Source: Streptomyces solicavernae (GTDB lineage Bacteria > Actinomycetota > Actinomycetes > Streptomycetales > Streptomycetaceae). From it: a stretch of DNA of 64,000 bases. The position numbers and the translations under genes were made by a program. Of the stretch, positions 15,893 through 24,606 are shown in pieces (positions within the stretch are counted from its first letter, which is position 1; every line of letters begins with the position of its first letter). The notes under the pieces are model-generated. The model made no database searches. It had not been told where the DNA came from and worked only from the letters and a program-made list of their open reading frames with translations. The stretch spans positions 1 through 64,000 of the forward strand of contig NZ_JASCIR010000020.1 in the NCBI RefSeq assembly GCF_029968095.1, in the 5' to 3' direction.

Positions 15893-16641
15893 TGAGCGGC
15901 CTCCCACTTCTGCTGGATGTGGTTCATGTTGCCGAGCCAGCGGTCGGGGTCCGAGGCGCGCGCAGCGTAGTATCCCGCGACCTCCGGGTGCGGCAGGATC
16001 AGGAAGCGGTCGTCCGCGATGCCCGCGAACAGCGCCTCGGCGACCTCCTCCGGCTCGATGGCGCCGGGCGCGAGGACGAGTTCACCGGCCGAGCCGGAGG
16101 CGGTGAGCATGTCGGTGCGTACGCCCTGCGGGCAGATGGCGTGCACCTTGATGCCGCGGTGCCGGTACGTCAGCGACAGCCACTCGGCGAAGGCGTACGC
16201 GCCGTGCTTGGTGACGCTGTACGGCGCGGCCCCGACCATCGTGAGCAGCCCCGCGGCCGAGACGGTGGAGACGAAGCGGCCCTCGCCGCGCTCCAGCCAG
16301 CCGGGCAGCAGGGCGTGCGCGGCGCGGACGTGGGCCATCACGTTGACGTCCCAGGCCGTGGCCCACACCTGCTCGTCGGCGGCCTCGGTGCCGCCGGAGG
16401 CGAGGCCCGCGTTGGCGCAGTAGACGTCGACGGTGCCGCCGAGCGCCTCGCGCGCGGGCTCGACGACCGCCGAGGCGTCCCCGGGTACGGCGACGGCACC
16501 GATCTCCTCGGCCACCGCCTTCGCCTTGTCCGGATCCAGGTCGTTGACGGCCACCCGGGCGCCCTCGGCCGCGAACCGGCGGGCCAGTGCGGCGCCGATG
16601 CCCGCGCCCGCCCCCGTGACGACGACTGCCTTGTCCCGCAT
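15889..16641 (-). CDS. Short-chain dehydrogenase/reductase (SDR)
   Basis: 250 aa Rossmann-fold oxidoreductase. The cofactor motif TGAGAGIG is at residues 9-16; ND near residue 38 suggests NAD(H). The catalytic Ser and Y-x3-K are in YSVTKHGAYAF. It is the first gene of the SDR-ligase-TetR operon, and a hydroxyacyl-CoA or alcohol substrate is likely from context. ATG 16641 has GAGG 9 bases upstream. The promoter carries operator 2. Confidence 0.92.
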   Translation of the reverse strand: MRDKAVVVTGAGAGIGAALARRFAAEGARVAVNDLDPDKAKAVAEEIGAVAVPGDASAVVEPAREALGGTVDVYCANAGLASGGTEAADEQVWATAWDVNVMAHVRAAHALLPGWLERGEGRFVSTVSAAGLLTMVGAAPYSVTKHGAYAFAEWLSLTYRHRGIKVHAICPQGVRTDMLTASGSAGELVLAPGAIEPEEVAEALFAGIADDRFLILPHPEVAGYYAARASDPDRWLGNMNHIQQKWEAAQ

Positions 16642-16699
16642 GCTCTCCACCCTCGTGTCTCCCCTCGTGAACGACTCCTGAACGACCCGGACGCGATCG

Positions 16700-16719
16700 C
16701 AGACTAACCAGTCGGTATG
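16700..16719. promoter_or_regulatory. TetR-type operator 2, before the SDR operon
   Basis: Read on the minus strand this is CATACCGACTGGT followed by TAGTCTG. The first 13 bases are identical to operator 1 at 11130. It sits 59-78 bp upstream of the SDR ATG and about 100 bp from the divergent NamZ-like gene. Confidence 0.7.
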
Positions 16720-16821
16720 CCGTGGGGGAAGGGCTCGTACGAGACAGTCCGTGTCCGGTTCGTTCCGTGCGGGGCGGGGGCGCGCTAGGGTCCGCCTCCC
16801 CGATCCTTGCGGAGGTCTTGG

Positions 16822-18069
16822 ATGAATCTCTCCAGACGGAGCCTGCTCGCCGCCGGTACGGGCGCGGCCGCCGCGACGGCCGCCGCGTCGCCCGCCCGCG
16901 CCGCGGACCGCAGGGGCCCGCACCGGCTGCGCACCGGATTCGAACGGCTCGCCGCCGACGGCTACCGGCTCCTCGACGGCGAGCGCGTCGGCATGGTCAC
17001 CAACCCGACCGGGGTGACCCGCGACGTCCGGCACATCGTGGACGTGATGCACGCCGACGAACGCGTGCACCTGGTCGCGGTGTTCGGCCCCGAGCACGGC
17101 TTCCGCGGCACGGCCCAGGCGGGCGGTTCCGAGGGCCGGTACGACGACCCGGCGACGGGCCTGCCGGTGTTCGACACGTACCGGAAGAGCGGGCAGGCGC
17201 TGGCCGACATCTTCACCGAGGCCCGCGTGGACACCGTCGTCTTCGACATCCAGGACGTGGGCGCGCGCTTCTACACGTACATCTGGACGCTCTACGACTG
17301 CATGGTCGCCGCCGAGCTGGCCGGGAAGCGGTTCGTGGTCCTGGACCGGCCGAACCCGGTGTCCGGGCGGTCGGCACAAGGGCCGGTGCTGCACAAGGAG
17401 TTCGCGACGTTCGTGGGGCGCGAGCCGATCGCGCAGGCGCACGGGATGACGGTCGCGGAGCTGGCGCGGCTGTTCAACGGGGAGTTCCTTCAGCGCCCGG
17501 TCGAGCTGGACATGGTGCGGATGTCGGGCTGGCGCAGGGCGGACTTCTACGACTCGTCGGGGCTGCCGTGGGTGCCTCCGAGCCCGAACATGCCGACGCC
17601 GGAGACGGCCCTGGTGTACGCGGGCACGTGTCTCTTCGAGGGCACGAACCTGTCGGAGGGGCGGGGCACGACCCGGCCGTTCGAGCTGCTCGGCGCGGAG
17701 GGCGTCGACCGGCGCTGGGCCCGGGCGGCGAACGGACTCGGGCTGCCCGGCGTGCACTTCAGGGAGGCGTACTTCACGCCGACGTTCTCGAAGTTCCAGG
17801 GCAGGACGGTCGGCGGGGTGCAGCTGCATGTGTACGACCGGGAGGCGTTCGACGCGGTGGCGACGGGGATCGGGCTCCTGGTGACGGCGAAGCGGACCTG
17901 GCAGGGCTTCGCCTGGCGCAGCGACCACTGGATCGACAAGCTCACCGGTTCGACGCGGGTGCGCACGATGATCGACGCGGGGGCGGACGCGGACGAGGTG
18001 GTGGCCGCCTGGCAGGGCGAGCTGGCGGCGTTCCGGGCGGTGCGGCGGGACTACTTGACGTACCGCTGA
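16822..18069 (+). CDS. DUF1343 exo-beta-N-acetylmuramidase (NamZ-like), Tat-exported
   Basis: 415 aa. Residues 1-34 are a Tat signal (LSRRSLLAAG, then an Ala-rich core ending ARA). The mature protein is a full-length DUF1343 domain with hallmark segments MVTNPTGVTRD, AVFGPEHGFRG, VVFDIQDVGARFYTY and PSPNMPTPETA. NamZ members remove terminal MurNAc residues from peptidoglycan chains, so a cell-wall turnover or scavenging role outside the cell is likely. ATG 16822 has GGAGG 6 bases upstream; the frame runs to a TTG at 16807 without a ribosome site. Confidence 0.9.
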   Translation: MNLSRRSLLAAGTGAAAATAAASPARAADRRGPHRLRTGFERLAADGYRLLDGERVGMVTNPTGVTRDVRHIVDVMHADERVHLVAVFGPEHGFRGTAQAGGSEGRYDDPATGLPVFDTYRKSGQALADIFTEARVDTVVFDIQDVGARFYTYIWTLYDCMVAAELAGKRFVVLDRPNPVSGRSAQGPVLHKEFATFVGREPIAQAHGMTVAELARLFNGEFLQRPVELDMVRMSGWRRADFYDSSGLPWVPPSPNMPTPETALVYAGTCLFEGTNLSEGRGTTRPFELLGAEGVDRRWARAANGLGLPGVHFREAYFTPTFSKFQGRTVGGVQLHVYDREAFDAVATGIGLLVTAKRTWQGFAWRSDHWIDKLTGSTRVRTMIDAGADADEVVAAWQGELAAFRAVRRDYLTYR

Positions 18070-18112
18070 CACTCCGTCCGCTCTCAGCATCCGAGACCGG
18101 CCGTCGCCACTA

Positions 18113-18142
18113 TTGACTGCACGCTACACCGATCGCCACAGT
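18113..18142 (+). promoter_or_regulatory. Promoter for a leaderless transporter mRNA
   Basis: TTGACT (18113-18118) and CACAGT (18137-18142) are spaced 18 bp; the GTG start follows 7 bases later at 18149. No ribosome site exists, so transcription probably begins at or next to the start codon. Confidence 0.5.
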
Positions 18143-18148
18143 GCCGAC

Positions 18149-19477
18149 GTGATCGACGACGACCCCACCACCAGCAAAGCCGGCGCCGCCGGCGCGGTTC
18201 CCACGGACGAGAGTCCGGAGAGCCTGCGCCGGGTGGCGGTGGCCAGCTTCATCGGCACCGCCATCGAGTTCTACGACTTCTACGTCTACGGAACGGCCGC
18301 CGCGCTCGTCCTCAACGACGCCTTCTTCCCCAACCTGTCGCCGGTCAACGGCACGCTCGCGGCGTTCTCCACGTACGCGGTGGCGTTCGCGGCGCGGCCC
18401 ATCGGCTCGCTGGTCTTCGGCCACTTCGGGGACCGGGTCGGCCGGAAGTCCGTCCTGGTCGCCTCGCTCCTGCTCATGGGGCTCTCCACGGCGCTCGTGG
18501 GCCTGCTGCCGGGCTACGGCACGTGGGGGATCTGGGCGCCGCTGCTGCTCGTCCTGCTCCGGTTCCTGCAGGGCGTCGGGCTCGGCGGGGAGTGGGGCGG
18601 GGCGGCGCTGCTCGCCGTGGAACACGCGCCGCGCGGGCGACGCGGGATGTTCGCCGCGTTCCCCCAACTCGGCCCGTCCGTCGGGTTCTTCGCGGCGACC
18701 GGCATCTTCTGGCTGCTCTCGTCCGTGCTGTCCGACGAGGCGTTCCGCGACTGGGGCTGGCGGGTGCCGTTCCTGCTGTCGTTCCTGCTGGTGGCGGTCG
18801 GTCTCTTCGTCCGCCTGAAGATCAGTGAGACGCCGGTCTTCGCGCGCGTGATGGCGGCGCAGGAGGCCAGCAAGGCCCCCGCCCTGGAGGTGTTCAAGCG
18901 GCACCCGCGCGAGCTGCTGCTCGGCGCCGGCGGGATGATCGTCGCGTACGGCCTCTTCTACACGGCCACCACCTACTGCCTGGCGTACGGCACGAACACG
19001 CTCGGCGTCTCCCGGAACACCATGCTCGGCCTGTCCATGGTGGCCTGCGTGTTCCTCGCCGCAGGCACCTGGTTCGCGGCGAGGAGGTCCGACGCGGGCG
19101 GGCGGCGGCGCCTGGTCCTCGCGGGCAGCGGGCTCGCGGTGGTGTGGGGACTCGTCCTGTTCCCGCTGATGGACACCGAGCAGCCGGTCCTCATCGCGAT
19201 CGCGCTGGGCGGTGCGCTGTTCTGCATGGGGGTGGTGTACGGGCCGATGGGCGCGTATCTGCCGGAGCTGTTCGGGGCGCGGGTGCGGTACTCGGGGGCC
19301 TCGTTCGCGTACAACCTGGGCGGGGTGGCCGGTGGGGCGGTCGCGCCGCTGGTGGCTACCCGGCTGCAGGCGTCTTTCGGGTCGGGGGCGGTGGGGTGGT
19401 ACGTGTCCGCGATGGCCGTCGTCTCCCTGCTGTGCGTGCTGGCGCTGCCGGAGACGCGGGAGCGGGAGTTGGGCTGA
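18149..19477 (+). CDS. MFS transporter, metabolite:H+ symporter (MHS) family
   Basis: 442 aa with 12 hydrophobic segments. It has the MHS opening ASFIGTAIEFYDFYVYGTAA and the MFS loop motif GHFGDRVGRKSVL between helices 2 and 3. MHS proteins import small organic acids and zwitterions (citrate, alpha-ketoglutarate, shikimate, proline/betaine) with protons. GTG 18149 is chosen as a leaderless start; a TTG at 18113 would add 12 residues but overlaps the -35 element. It is monocistronic and converges on the penicillin acylase gene. Substrate unknown. Confidence 0.88.
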   Translation: MIDDDPTTSKAGAAGAVPTDESPESLRRVAVASFIGTAIEFYDFYVYGTAAALVLNDAFFPNLSPVNGTLAAFSTYAVAFAARPIGSLVFGHFGDRVGRKSVLVASLLLMGLSTALVGLLPGYGTWGIWAPLLLVLLRFLQGVGLGGEWGGAALLAVEHAPRGRRGMFAAFPQLGPSVGFFAATGIFWLLSSVLSDEAFRDWGWRVPFLLSFLLVAVGLFVRLKISETPVFARVMAAQEASKAPALEVFKRHPRELLLGAGGMIVAYGLFYTATTYCLAYGTNTLGVSRNTMLGLSMVACVFLAAGTWFAARRSDAGGRRRLVLAGSGLAVVWGLVLFPLMDTEQPVLIAIALGGALFCMGVVYGPMGAYLPELFGARVRYSGASFAYNLGGVAGGAVAPLVATRLQASFGSGAVGWYVSAMAVVSLLCVLALPETRERELG

Positions 19478-19500
19478 GGCTTTTCGTTTCCCTGTCGGGG

Positions 19501-19537
19501 CTCGCCGGAGGGGCTGAAATTCAGCCCCTCCGGCGAG
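19501..19537. terminator. Bidirectional terminator with 18-bp perfect stem
   Basis: CTCGCCGGAGGGGCTGAA and its exact complement are separated by one base, between the convergent MHS and penicillin acylase genes. The CAGCCCCTCCGGCG half recurs at 53368 and is a common streptomycete intergenic motif. Confidence 0.88.
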
Positions 19538-19567
19538 GGGTCCGGGGGCGGAGCCCCCCCCCGGGCC

Positions 19568-22429
19568 TCACCTGTGCGCCGGGAACTCCACCACCTGCTG
19601 GTACGTGGGCCGGTTCTGCCACTGGATCGGCTCGTGGGTGATGCCGCCGACCGCCCGGTGAATGATCGTGTCCGCGCACCACTGGTCGCCGGCCTTGCAG
19701 CTGTCGTCGCCGGGGTAGACCTGCTCGGGCGAGAGCGCGACCGCCTCGCCGAGGCTCTTCAGGAGCACGTCCCGGCAGGCCGACAGCTCACCGCCGCCGC
19801 AGTACGTGTCGCCCAACTCGCCCCGCACCGGCTGCCCGAGCACCGTACGCAGGTCCTTGTCGGCATAGCCCCACCAGCCGTACTGGAAGGCCGAGCCCGC
19901 GTGCGCGCCGGTCGGGCCGTGGGCCGCCGACGGGGCCTCGTCGACGGCGAGCTGCCCGGTCAGCGCCTCGTACAGCTCACCCCCGAGCCCCGGCTTGAAC
20001 TGCGCCTCGACCAGCTTCGGCCACCAGGCGTCCATGATGCGGATCGCGTCCGGGTGGGCGTAGACCTTCGACCCGGCCGAGGTCTGGTTGCGCTGCGCGC
20101 CCGCCTTCCGCCACGACTCCAACTGCTGGACGGCCCTGTCGAGTCCGGGGTCGGCGATCGGCTCGCTGCGCAGCACCTTCAGAAGTTCGGGCAGCACCTG
20201 CTCGCCGCGCAGGTCCGTCACCGCCGCCTCGGCCATGGCGCGGGTGAGCGAGGCGCGGGTGACACCGCCCTCCTCGACCAGCTCCTTCACCCGCCCGTCG
20301 AGCAGATCGCCGCGGTGCACGGCCCCGTAGCTGAAGTTCGCGCCGCTGAAGTCCTTGGCCTGCTTGTTGTTCCAGGAGATGTAGTAGTCCTGGTTGACGG
20401 ACTGCGGGTGCTCGGCGGGCGGGGTGTACGCGGCCGTGTTGTGGGCCGGGTCGAACTCCCGCCACTCGTACGCCTTCTCGGCCTTCACGGGGAAGGACGC
20501 GTCCACGTCGTCGGCACGGACCGGGTTGGAGCCGCTGTTGTAGTACGCGATGTCGCGGGAGTCGGCGTAGAACCAGTTGAAGGCGTAGCCGATGTGCTCG
20601 GCGGCCTTCTTGAAGGACTCGGCGTCCTTGATGTACGACGGGTCGTTGAACATCTGGAAGCCGATGATCGAGTCGGCCTCGTGCCGGTAGGTGGAGCGCA
20701 GCGAGGTGTACGCGACGGGCTCGCCGTCGACGGTCGCGCGGTGCGTGACGATGCCGTACTTCGTACGGAACACCTGCATGCGGTAGGAGCCCGCGGCCGT
20801 GGAGTCGGCGATCGTCGGCTTCCAGGCGTTCTTCTTCTCCAGCTTCTCCATCGGCAGGCAGTCGCCGCGGTACCGGTAGTGCGCGGACCGCTTGGTCGGC
20901 GCCGAGCCGTCCGGTTCGCAGAGCTCCACCGCGTAGGTGTCGGTGATGTCCTGGTTGGCGGAGGTGGCGCTCCATGCGTAGTCCTGGCCGCGGCCGAGCT
21001 GGACATACATGCCGACGCCCGCGAAGGAGACGCCGCGGGCGCTGATGCCCGGGCCCTGCAGCTCCTGCATCATCAGCAGCTGCGGCGCGAAGTAGCCGGT
21101 CTGCGGGCCGAACACGGCCACCGGGTTTCCGCTCGCGGTGTGCTTGCCGGAGACCAGGAGGGCGTTCGACATGCCCTTGCGGGACGGGGAGTCGAGCCTT
21201 CCGAACGTGTCCTCGGGCAGCACGCCGTCGTCGTACATCCCCTGCAGCTTCTTCAGCTTCTCCGGGGCCTTCACCGGGTCCTTGGCGGCGGTCTTCGCGG
21301 CGCCCTCGCGGTCGTACACCAGCGGCTCGCGCTCGACGGAGCCCGCGTCCGGCATCGCCTTGCCGCGCGCCTTCTCGGGCTTGCCCGCGTACGGGAAGCT
21401 GGTGCCGTCGTGGACGGTGAGCACGGTCTCCGGGTCGTTGCGCTGCCGGAACGACTCCCAGACCTTCGTGCCCTTCTCGACGCCGTACTTCTCCTGCGCC
21501 TTGAGGAGCGACAGCGCCGCGTCCACCTCTCCCCCGCCGCCGCCTCCGAAGAGGCCGCCGACGACCGAGGCGAGCGCGATCATGTCGGTGATCTTGAAGG
21601 GTTCGATCTCCCCGACGTTGGTGATCGCGTCGACCTTGCCGGTCAGCACGTACTCACCCGGGAAGTAGCGGCCCTTCTTCGCCTTCTCCCGGTAGGCGTT
21701 GAGGCCGTCCACGTACGCCTGCGCGTCCGCCATGGCCTGCTCGCCGCGTGGCCCCGAGTTCTCCCGCAGCCACTCGACCTGCTGCTCCAGGTCCTTCTCT
21801 GTGTACGGGGCCTGCGGCCAGAACTGCTGCTCCAGGCCCTGGTTGGCGGGGGCGCCGCCGGCGAACGGGGTCAGCTCGCCGCGCCCGATGTGCCGGAACA
21901 GGTCGATGAGCCACAGCCGGTCCTGGCCGGCCGCGTAGCCCGCGCCGAACTCGGTGCCGTAGCGGGTGGTGCCCTTGATGTGCGGGACGCCGTTCTGCTT
22001 GTCCCGGGTGATCGTGACGTCCTCGCGCGGCTTGGTCACCGAGGCGACCTGGTCCTCGGGGACGCCGAAGGAGGAGTCCCGGAAGAAGTCGGTCAGCTTG
22101 TCGTCGGTGAGCGACTTGTACCCGGAGGAGAGTGCGTCGTAGGGGCCCAACTGGTCGTCGCTGTGGGCCGGTTTGGTGCCGAAGAGGCGGTGGCCGAGGA
22201 TCTCGGCGAGGGTGGCGCTGCCGTTGGCGCCGGGCGGCAGGATGTCGGCGCACTGCCCGCCGCAGTAGTCCTCCGCGGCGGTGGCCTGCTCGGGCTCTGC
22301 GGCCGCGGCGGCCTGCGGCAGCGGCGCGAGCAGCCCGCCGAGCAGGGCCGCCGCGGCGAGAAGGCCCCCTGGGCCGCCGCGGACGCGATGGCCTCTGCGG
22401 ATCGCTCTGCGTGGGGTGCGCCGTTGCAT
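19568..22429 (-). CDS. Secreted penicillin acylase family protein (Ntn hydrolase)
   Basis: 953 aa precursor. A signal peptide spans about residues 1-43 (Arg-rich start, GGLLAAAALLGGLLAPLPQA, then AAAA). The alpha-chain part runs to about residue 420. The predicted self-cleavage site is RKGM|SNALLVSG, making Ser421 the N-terminal nucleophile of the beta chain, as in penicillin G acylase. Family members cleave amide bonds of beta-lactams, acyl-homoserine lactones or lipopeptides such as echinocandin-type compounds. The long insert near residue 300 with GGGGGG and charged repeats is unusual. It is monocistronic, with a 23-bp direct repeat upstream. Confidence 0.92.
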   Translation of the reverse strand: MQRRTPRRAIRRGHRVRGGPGGLLAAAALLGGLLAPLPQAAAAAEPEQATAAEDYCGGQCADILPPGANGSATLAEILGHRLFGTKPAHSDDQLGPYDALSSGYKSLTDDKLTDFFRDSSFGVPEDQVASVTKPREDVTITRDKQNGVPHIKGTTRYGTEFGAGYAAGQDRLWLIDLFRHIGRGELTPFAGGAPANQGLEQQFWPQAPYTEKDLEQQVEWLRENSGPRGEQAMADAQAYVDGLNAYREKAKKGRYFPGEYVLTGKVDAITNVGEIEPFKITDMIALASVVGGLFGGGGGGEVDAALSLLKAQEKYGVEKGTKVWESFRQRNDPETVLTVHDGTSFPYAGKPEKARGKAMPDAGSVEREPLVYDREGAAKTAAKDPVKAPEKLKKLQGMYDDGVLPEDTFGRLDSPSRKGMSNALLVSGKHTASGNPVAVFGPQTGYFAPQLLMMQELQGPGISARGVSFAGVGMYVQLGRGQDYAWSATSANQDITDTYAVELCEPDGSAPTKRSAHYRYRGDCLPMEKLEKKNAWKPTIADSTAAGSYRMQVFRTKYGIVTHRATVDGEPVAYTSLRSTYRHEADSIIGFQMFNDPSYIKDAESFKKAAEHIGYAFNWFYADSRDIAYYNSGSNPVRADDVDASFPVKAEKAYEWREFDPAHNTAAYTPPAEHPQSVNQDYYISWNNKQAKDFSGANFSYGAVHRGDLLDGRVKELVEEGGVTRASLTRAMAEAAVTDLRGEQVLPELLKVLRSEPIADPGLDRAVQQLESWRKAGAQRNQTSAGSKVYAHPDAIRIMDAWWPKLVEAQFKPGLGGELYEALTGQLAVDEAPSAAHGPTGAHAGSAFQYGWWGYADKDLRTVLGQPVRGELGDTYCGGGELSACRDVLLKSLGEAVALSPEQVYPGDDSCKAGDQWCADTIIHRAVGGITHEPIQWQNRPTYQQVVEFPAHR

Positions 22430-22504
22430 TCCCTGCTCCTCCCGAAGACGGTGGCCGGGAGGTTACCGGCGGTAGAGGGAGAGCTGAAGATGAACAACAG
22501 TCAC

Positions 22505-22550
22505 CTTTTCCGAATCACCACAGTCGGCTTTTCCGAATCACCACAGTCGG
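22505..22550. repeat. 23-bp perfect tandem duplication upstream of the acylase gene
   Basis: Two adjacent identical 23-bp units (22505-22527 and 22528-22550) beginning CTTTTCCGAATCACC. They lie 76-121 bp upstream of the acylase start, in a 313-bp gap (22430-22742) that holds no other recognisable feature apart from the ribosome site of the next gene. The period is about two helical turns, as expected for a duplicated regulator site. Confidence 0.8.
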
Positions 22551-22742
22551 CGTCGGCGCGGTCGGCGGCGGGCTTACGCGGATCCCACGGGCCCTGTGAT
22601 GGACTCCCGTTCACTCGATGCGCGGCCGATGGGCGCCATCGGAAATCGGATGGAGCCGGATCGCGTGTCGATACGTCTATGGGGCGACGTCTTTTCGCCG
22701 ACGCCGAAGTAGCCGAAGCAGCAGCGACGGAGGTGTGATGCG

Positions 22743-23345
22743 GTGGCTGGATTCAGAAGCCTCGCGAGACAGGTCCGCGACGGACAGAACGACTTGGCCC
22801 TGCGGCGGTACTCGCTGCGCAAATGCCTGGAGCGCTTCGCCCCGTACGGCCACCGGGCCACCTGGGACCACCTGTGCAGGCGGGCCGGCTTCGGCCCCGA
22901 GGACCGGTCCCCGGACCCGGCACGTCTGACGGCCGCGCTCGACGAACTCGAAGCGGCGCGGGCGGTGTGGCTCGCGTACGAGACGGAGTTCGCGCACCGG
23001 CGCAAGCAGGAGAAGCACGACGGGCTGCGGCGGCCCGGCAGCGTCCACGACTGGCACCGCCTCACCTGGGGCGGGCACGGCGTCGCCTGGTGCGACGACC
23101 CGCACGTCCACCCCGCCGAACCGCTCGCCGACGTGCTGCGCAGACTGATCGCGGCCCTCGGACGGGAGCCGGGGAGCCGCTGCCCGGTCTGCGCCTCGGC
23201 CGACATCGTCTGGAAGTACGACCTGGCGCACGAACCCTCCGCGGGGCCGGTGTGCACCGGCTGCGGCATCGTCGTACCGCAGCCGGTCCTCGCACCCGGA
23301 TCACTCGCGCGGGCCCGGCGGCCCAGGACCCTCGTCACGGTGTGA
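22743..23345 (+). CDS. Conserved hypothetical protein with C-terminal zinc ribbon
   Basis: 200 aa from GTG 22743 (GGAGG 9 bases upstream). The N-terminal two thirds is helical and charged without a known motif. The C-terminus has two CxxC knuckles, CPVCASADIVW (near 151) and CTGCGIVV (near 174), a zinc ribbon. Such small proteins may bind nucleic acid or partner proteins. It has no operon neighbour; a C-rich low-complexity tract (CGCGCCCCCGCGCC-type) follows. Function unknown. Confidence 0.8.
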   Translation: MAGFRSLARQVRDGQNDLALRRYSLRKCLERFAPYGHRATWDHLCRRAGFGPEDRSPDPARLTAALDELEAARAVWLAYETEFAHRRKQEKHDGLRRPGSVHDWHRLTWGGHGVAWCDDPHVHPAEPLADVLRRLIAALGREPGSRCPVCASADIVWKYDLAHEPSAGPVCTGCGIVVPQPVLAPGSLARARRPRTLVTV

Positions 23346-23436
23346 GCGCCACGGGGGTGCGCCGACTCCAGCCGCACCCCCGCGCCCCCGCGCCCCCGCA
23401 CCCCCGCGCCCTCGCGCCCCCGCGCCCTCCCGAACC

Positions 23437-23949
23437 TCAGGGCGTCTGCCAGTCCGTGTGGATCGCCAGCTTGAACTGGGCGTGCATCAACGGGGTCTTG
23501 ACCTTCACGTCCCCGGTGTCGCGCGCGGACACCTTGAAGCCGAGCGGCGTGCCCTTGTGCACGAACATCTGCCAGACGTACGAGCGGTACTGGCCGCCGC
23601 CCGTCGGCGCCGAGTCCGTGGTGGCCGTCGAGTCGTAGCCGGAGCCGAGCGGGTTGCGCACGAATCTGGCGCGGTACTCGTTGGGGCGGGAGTCCGGCTC
23701 CCAGAACACGAGCGCGGAGAGTATGCCCCAGCCGTCGTGGCTGGGCCAGATGAGCCCGGAGCGCGCGTCCGGGAACGCCGACGGCTCGCCGCCGCCGTGC
23801 GCCGGGTCGTGCATCTTCCATGGGTCGTACGACTCCTGACCGGAGGTGTACGGGAAGCGCACCAGGTGGTAGCCGTCGTCGTCATAGCTGACCGACTGCC
23901 TGCCGCCCTGCGCGGCGTCCCACAGCAGCGAGCAGATCACGAGACTCAT
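23437..23949 (-). CDS. Hypothetical protein
   Basis: 170 aa starting MSLVICSLLWDAAQGG at ATG 23949, supported by GGAGGAG 5 bases upstream. It has many aromatic and Gly/Ser residues and a beta-rich look (SYDDDGYHLVRFPYTSG, YRSYVWQMFVHKG), suggesting a compact beta-sandwich. There is no signal peptide, membrane segment or catalytic motif I recognise. It lies downstream of soxR on the same strand, 91 bp away, with a dispersed repeat element in between. Confidence 0.75.
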   Translation of the reverse strand: MSLVICSLLWDAAQGGRQSVSYDDDGYHLVRFPYTSGQESYDPWKMHDPAHGGGEPSAFPDARSGLIWPSHDGWGILSALVFWEPDSRPNEYRARFVRNPLGSGYDSTATTDSAPTGGGQYRSYVWQMFVHKGTPLGFKVSARDTGDVKVKTPLMHAQFKLAIHTDWQTP

Positions 23950-23987
23950 CGGCACTCCTCCATCGGGCGTCGGGTGTGGTGCGGGCC

Positions 23988-24030
23988 TGCAGAACTTCTC
24001 CCCACCCCGCCCCTTCCCGAAAGCCCTCGG
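23988..24030. repeat. Dispersed intergenic element, copy A
   Basis: Read on the minus strand it contains CTTTCGGGAAGGGGCGGGG just past the soxR stop. The same core recurs near 25880, 53410 and 59746, and in shortened form (CCGGAAGGGGCGGG) at 30113. Confidence 0.65.
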
Positions 24031-24040
24031 CGGGCAGCCC

Positions 24041-24502
24041 CTACTTCCGGCCCTCCGCCAACAGCCGCGACCCCGTGAGGCGTTCACCGAAGACATCGTC
24101 CGGATTGGAGAGCACACAGGTCTCCAGCGACAGACAGCCGCAACCGATGCAGTCGGTCAAGTGGTCCCGGAGCCGGCCGAGTTGCGTGATCCGCTCGTCC
24201 AGCTCGGAGCGCCACGCCTCGGACAGCCGCGCCCAGTCGTCACGGTTCGGCGTCCGCTCCTCGGGCAGCTGCGCGAGCGCGTCCCGGATGGTGGCCAGCG
24301 GGATGCCGACCCGCTGGGCGGCCCGGATGAACGCGACCCGGCGCAGCGTGTCCCGGGTGTACCGGCGCTGGTTCCCGCTGGTGCGGCGGCTGCCGATCAG
24401 GCCCTTGGACTCGTAGAAGTGCAGGGCCGAGACGGCGGCGCCGCTGCGCTGGGACAGCTGGCCGACGGTGAGTTCATGAACCTTCTCCGGAATCTGCGCC
24501 AC
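24041..24502 (-). CDS. soxR: SoxR redox-sensing MerR-family activator
   Basis: 153 aa from GTG 24502 (VAQIPEKV). The N-terminal MerR helix-turn-helix is clear (LTVGQLSQRSGAAVSALHFY, then KGLI). A dimerisation helix follows, then the [2Fe-2S] ligand motif CIGCGCLSLETC near residues 119-130. In Streptomyces SoxR responds to redox-active secondary metabolites rather than superoxide and activates small detoxification regulons. No SoxR target box was recognised nearby. A start further upstream is possible but would not match other SoxR N-termini. Confidence 0.95.
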   Translation of the reverse strand: MAQIPEKVHELTVGQLSQRSGAAVSALHFYESKGLIGSRRTSGNQRRYTRDTLRRVAFIRAAQRVGIPLATIRDALAQLPEERTPNRDDWARLSEAWRSELDERITQLGRLRDHLTDCIGCGCLSLETCVLSNPDDVFGERLTGSRLLAEGRK

Positions 24503-24528
24503 CCCATCGACCCTACCCGTGTGATCCG

Positions 24529-24557
24529 TTGACAGGCACACATACCGGCAAGCATGC
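24529..24557 (+). promoter_or_regulatory. Promoter for the MaoC gene
   Basis: A consensus TTGACA at 24529-24534 is followed 17 bp later by GCATGC, a weak -10. The operator at 24558 begins immediately downstream, where a bound repressor would block the polymerase. Confidence 0.4.
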
Positions 24558-24572
24558 TGAGCAAGCGCTTAG
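24558..24572. promoter_or_regulatory. TetR-type operator before maoC (AGCAAGCGCTTAG)
   Basis: TGAGCAAGCGCTTAG, centred on a palindromic AAGCGCTT, 35-49 bp upstream of the MaoC start. The identical 15 bases occur at 25755-25769 in front of the TetR gene that converges on MaoC. Confidence 0.75.
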
Positions 24573-24606
24573 ACATACTTACATGCTCATGTGGGAGGCG
24601 AGAGAC

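Noticed and set aside
19574..22738. A 1054-codon frame opposite the penicillin acylase gene
   Set aside because: It is the complement of a well-supported secreted enzyme, has Val/Gly/Arg-biased composition with no motif, and lacks a ribosome site.
24041..24502. SoxR target box between soxR and maoC
   Set aside because: I found no convincing SoxR-type palindrome there; the only clear palindrome is the TetR-type site shared with 25755.
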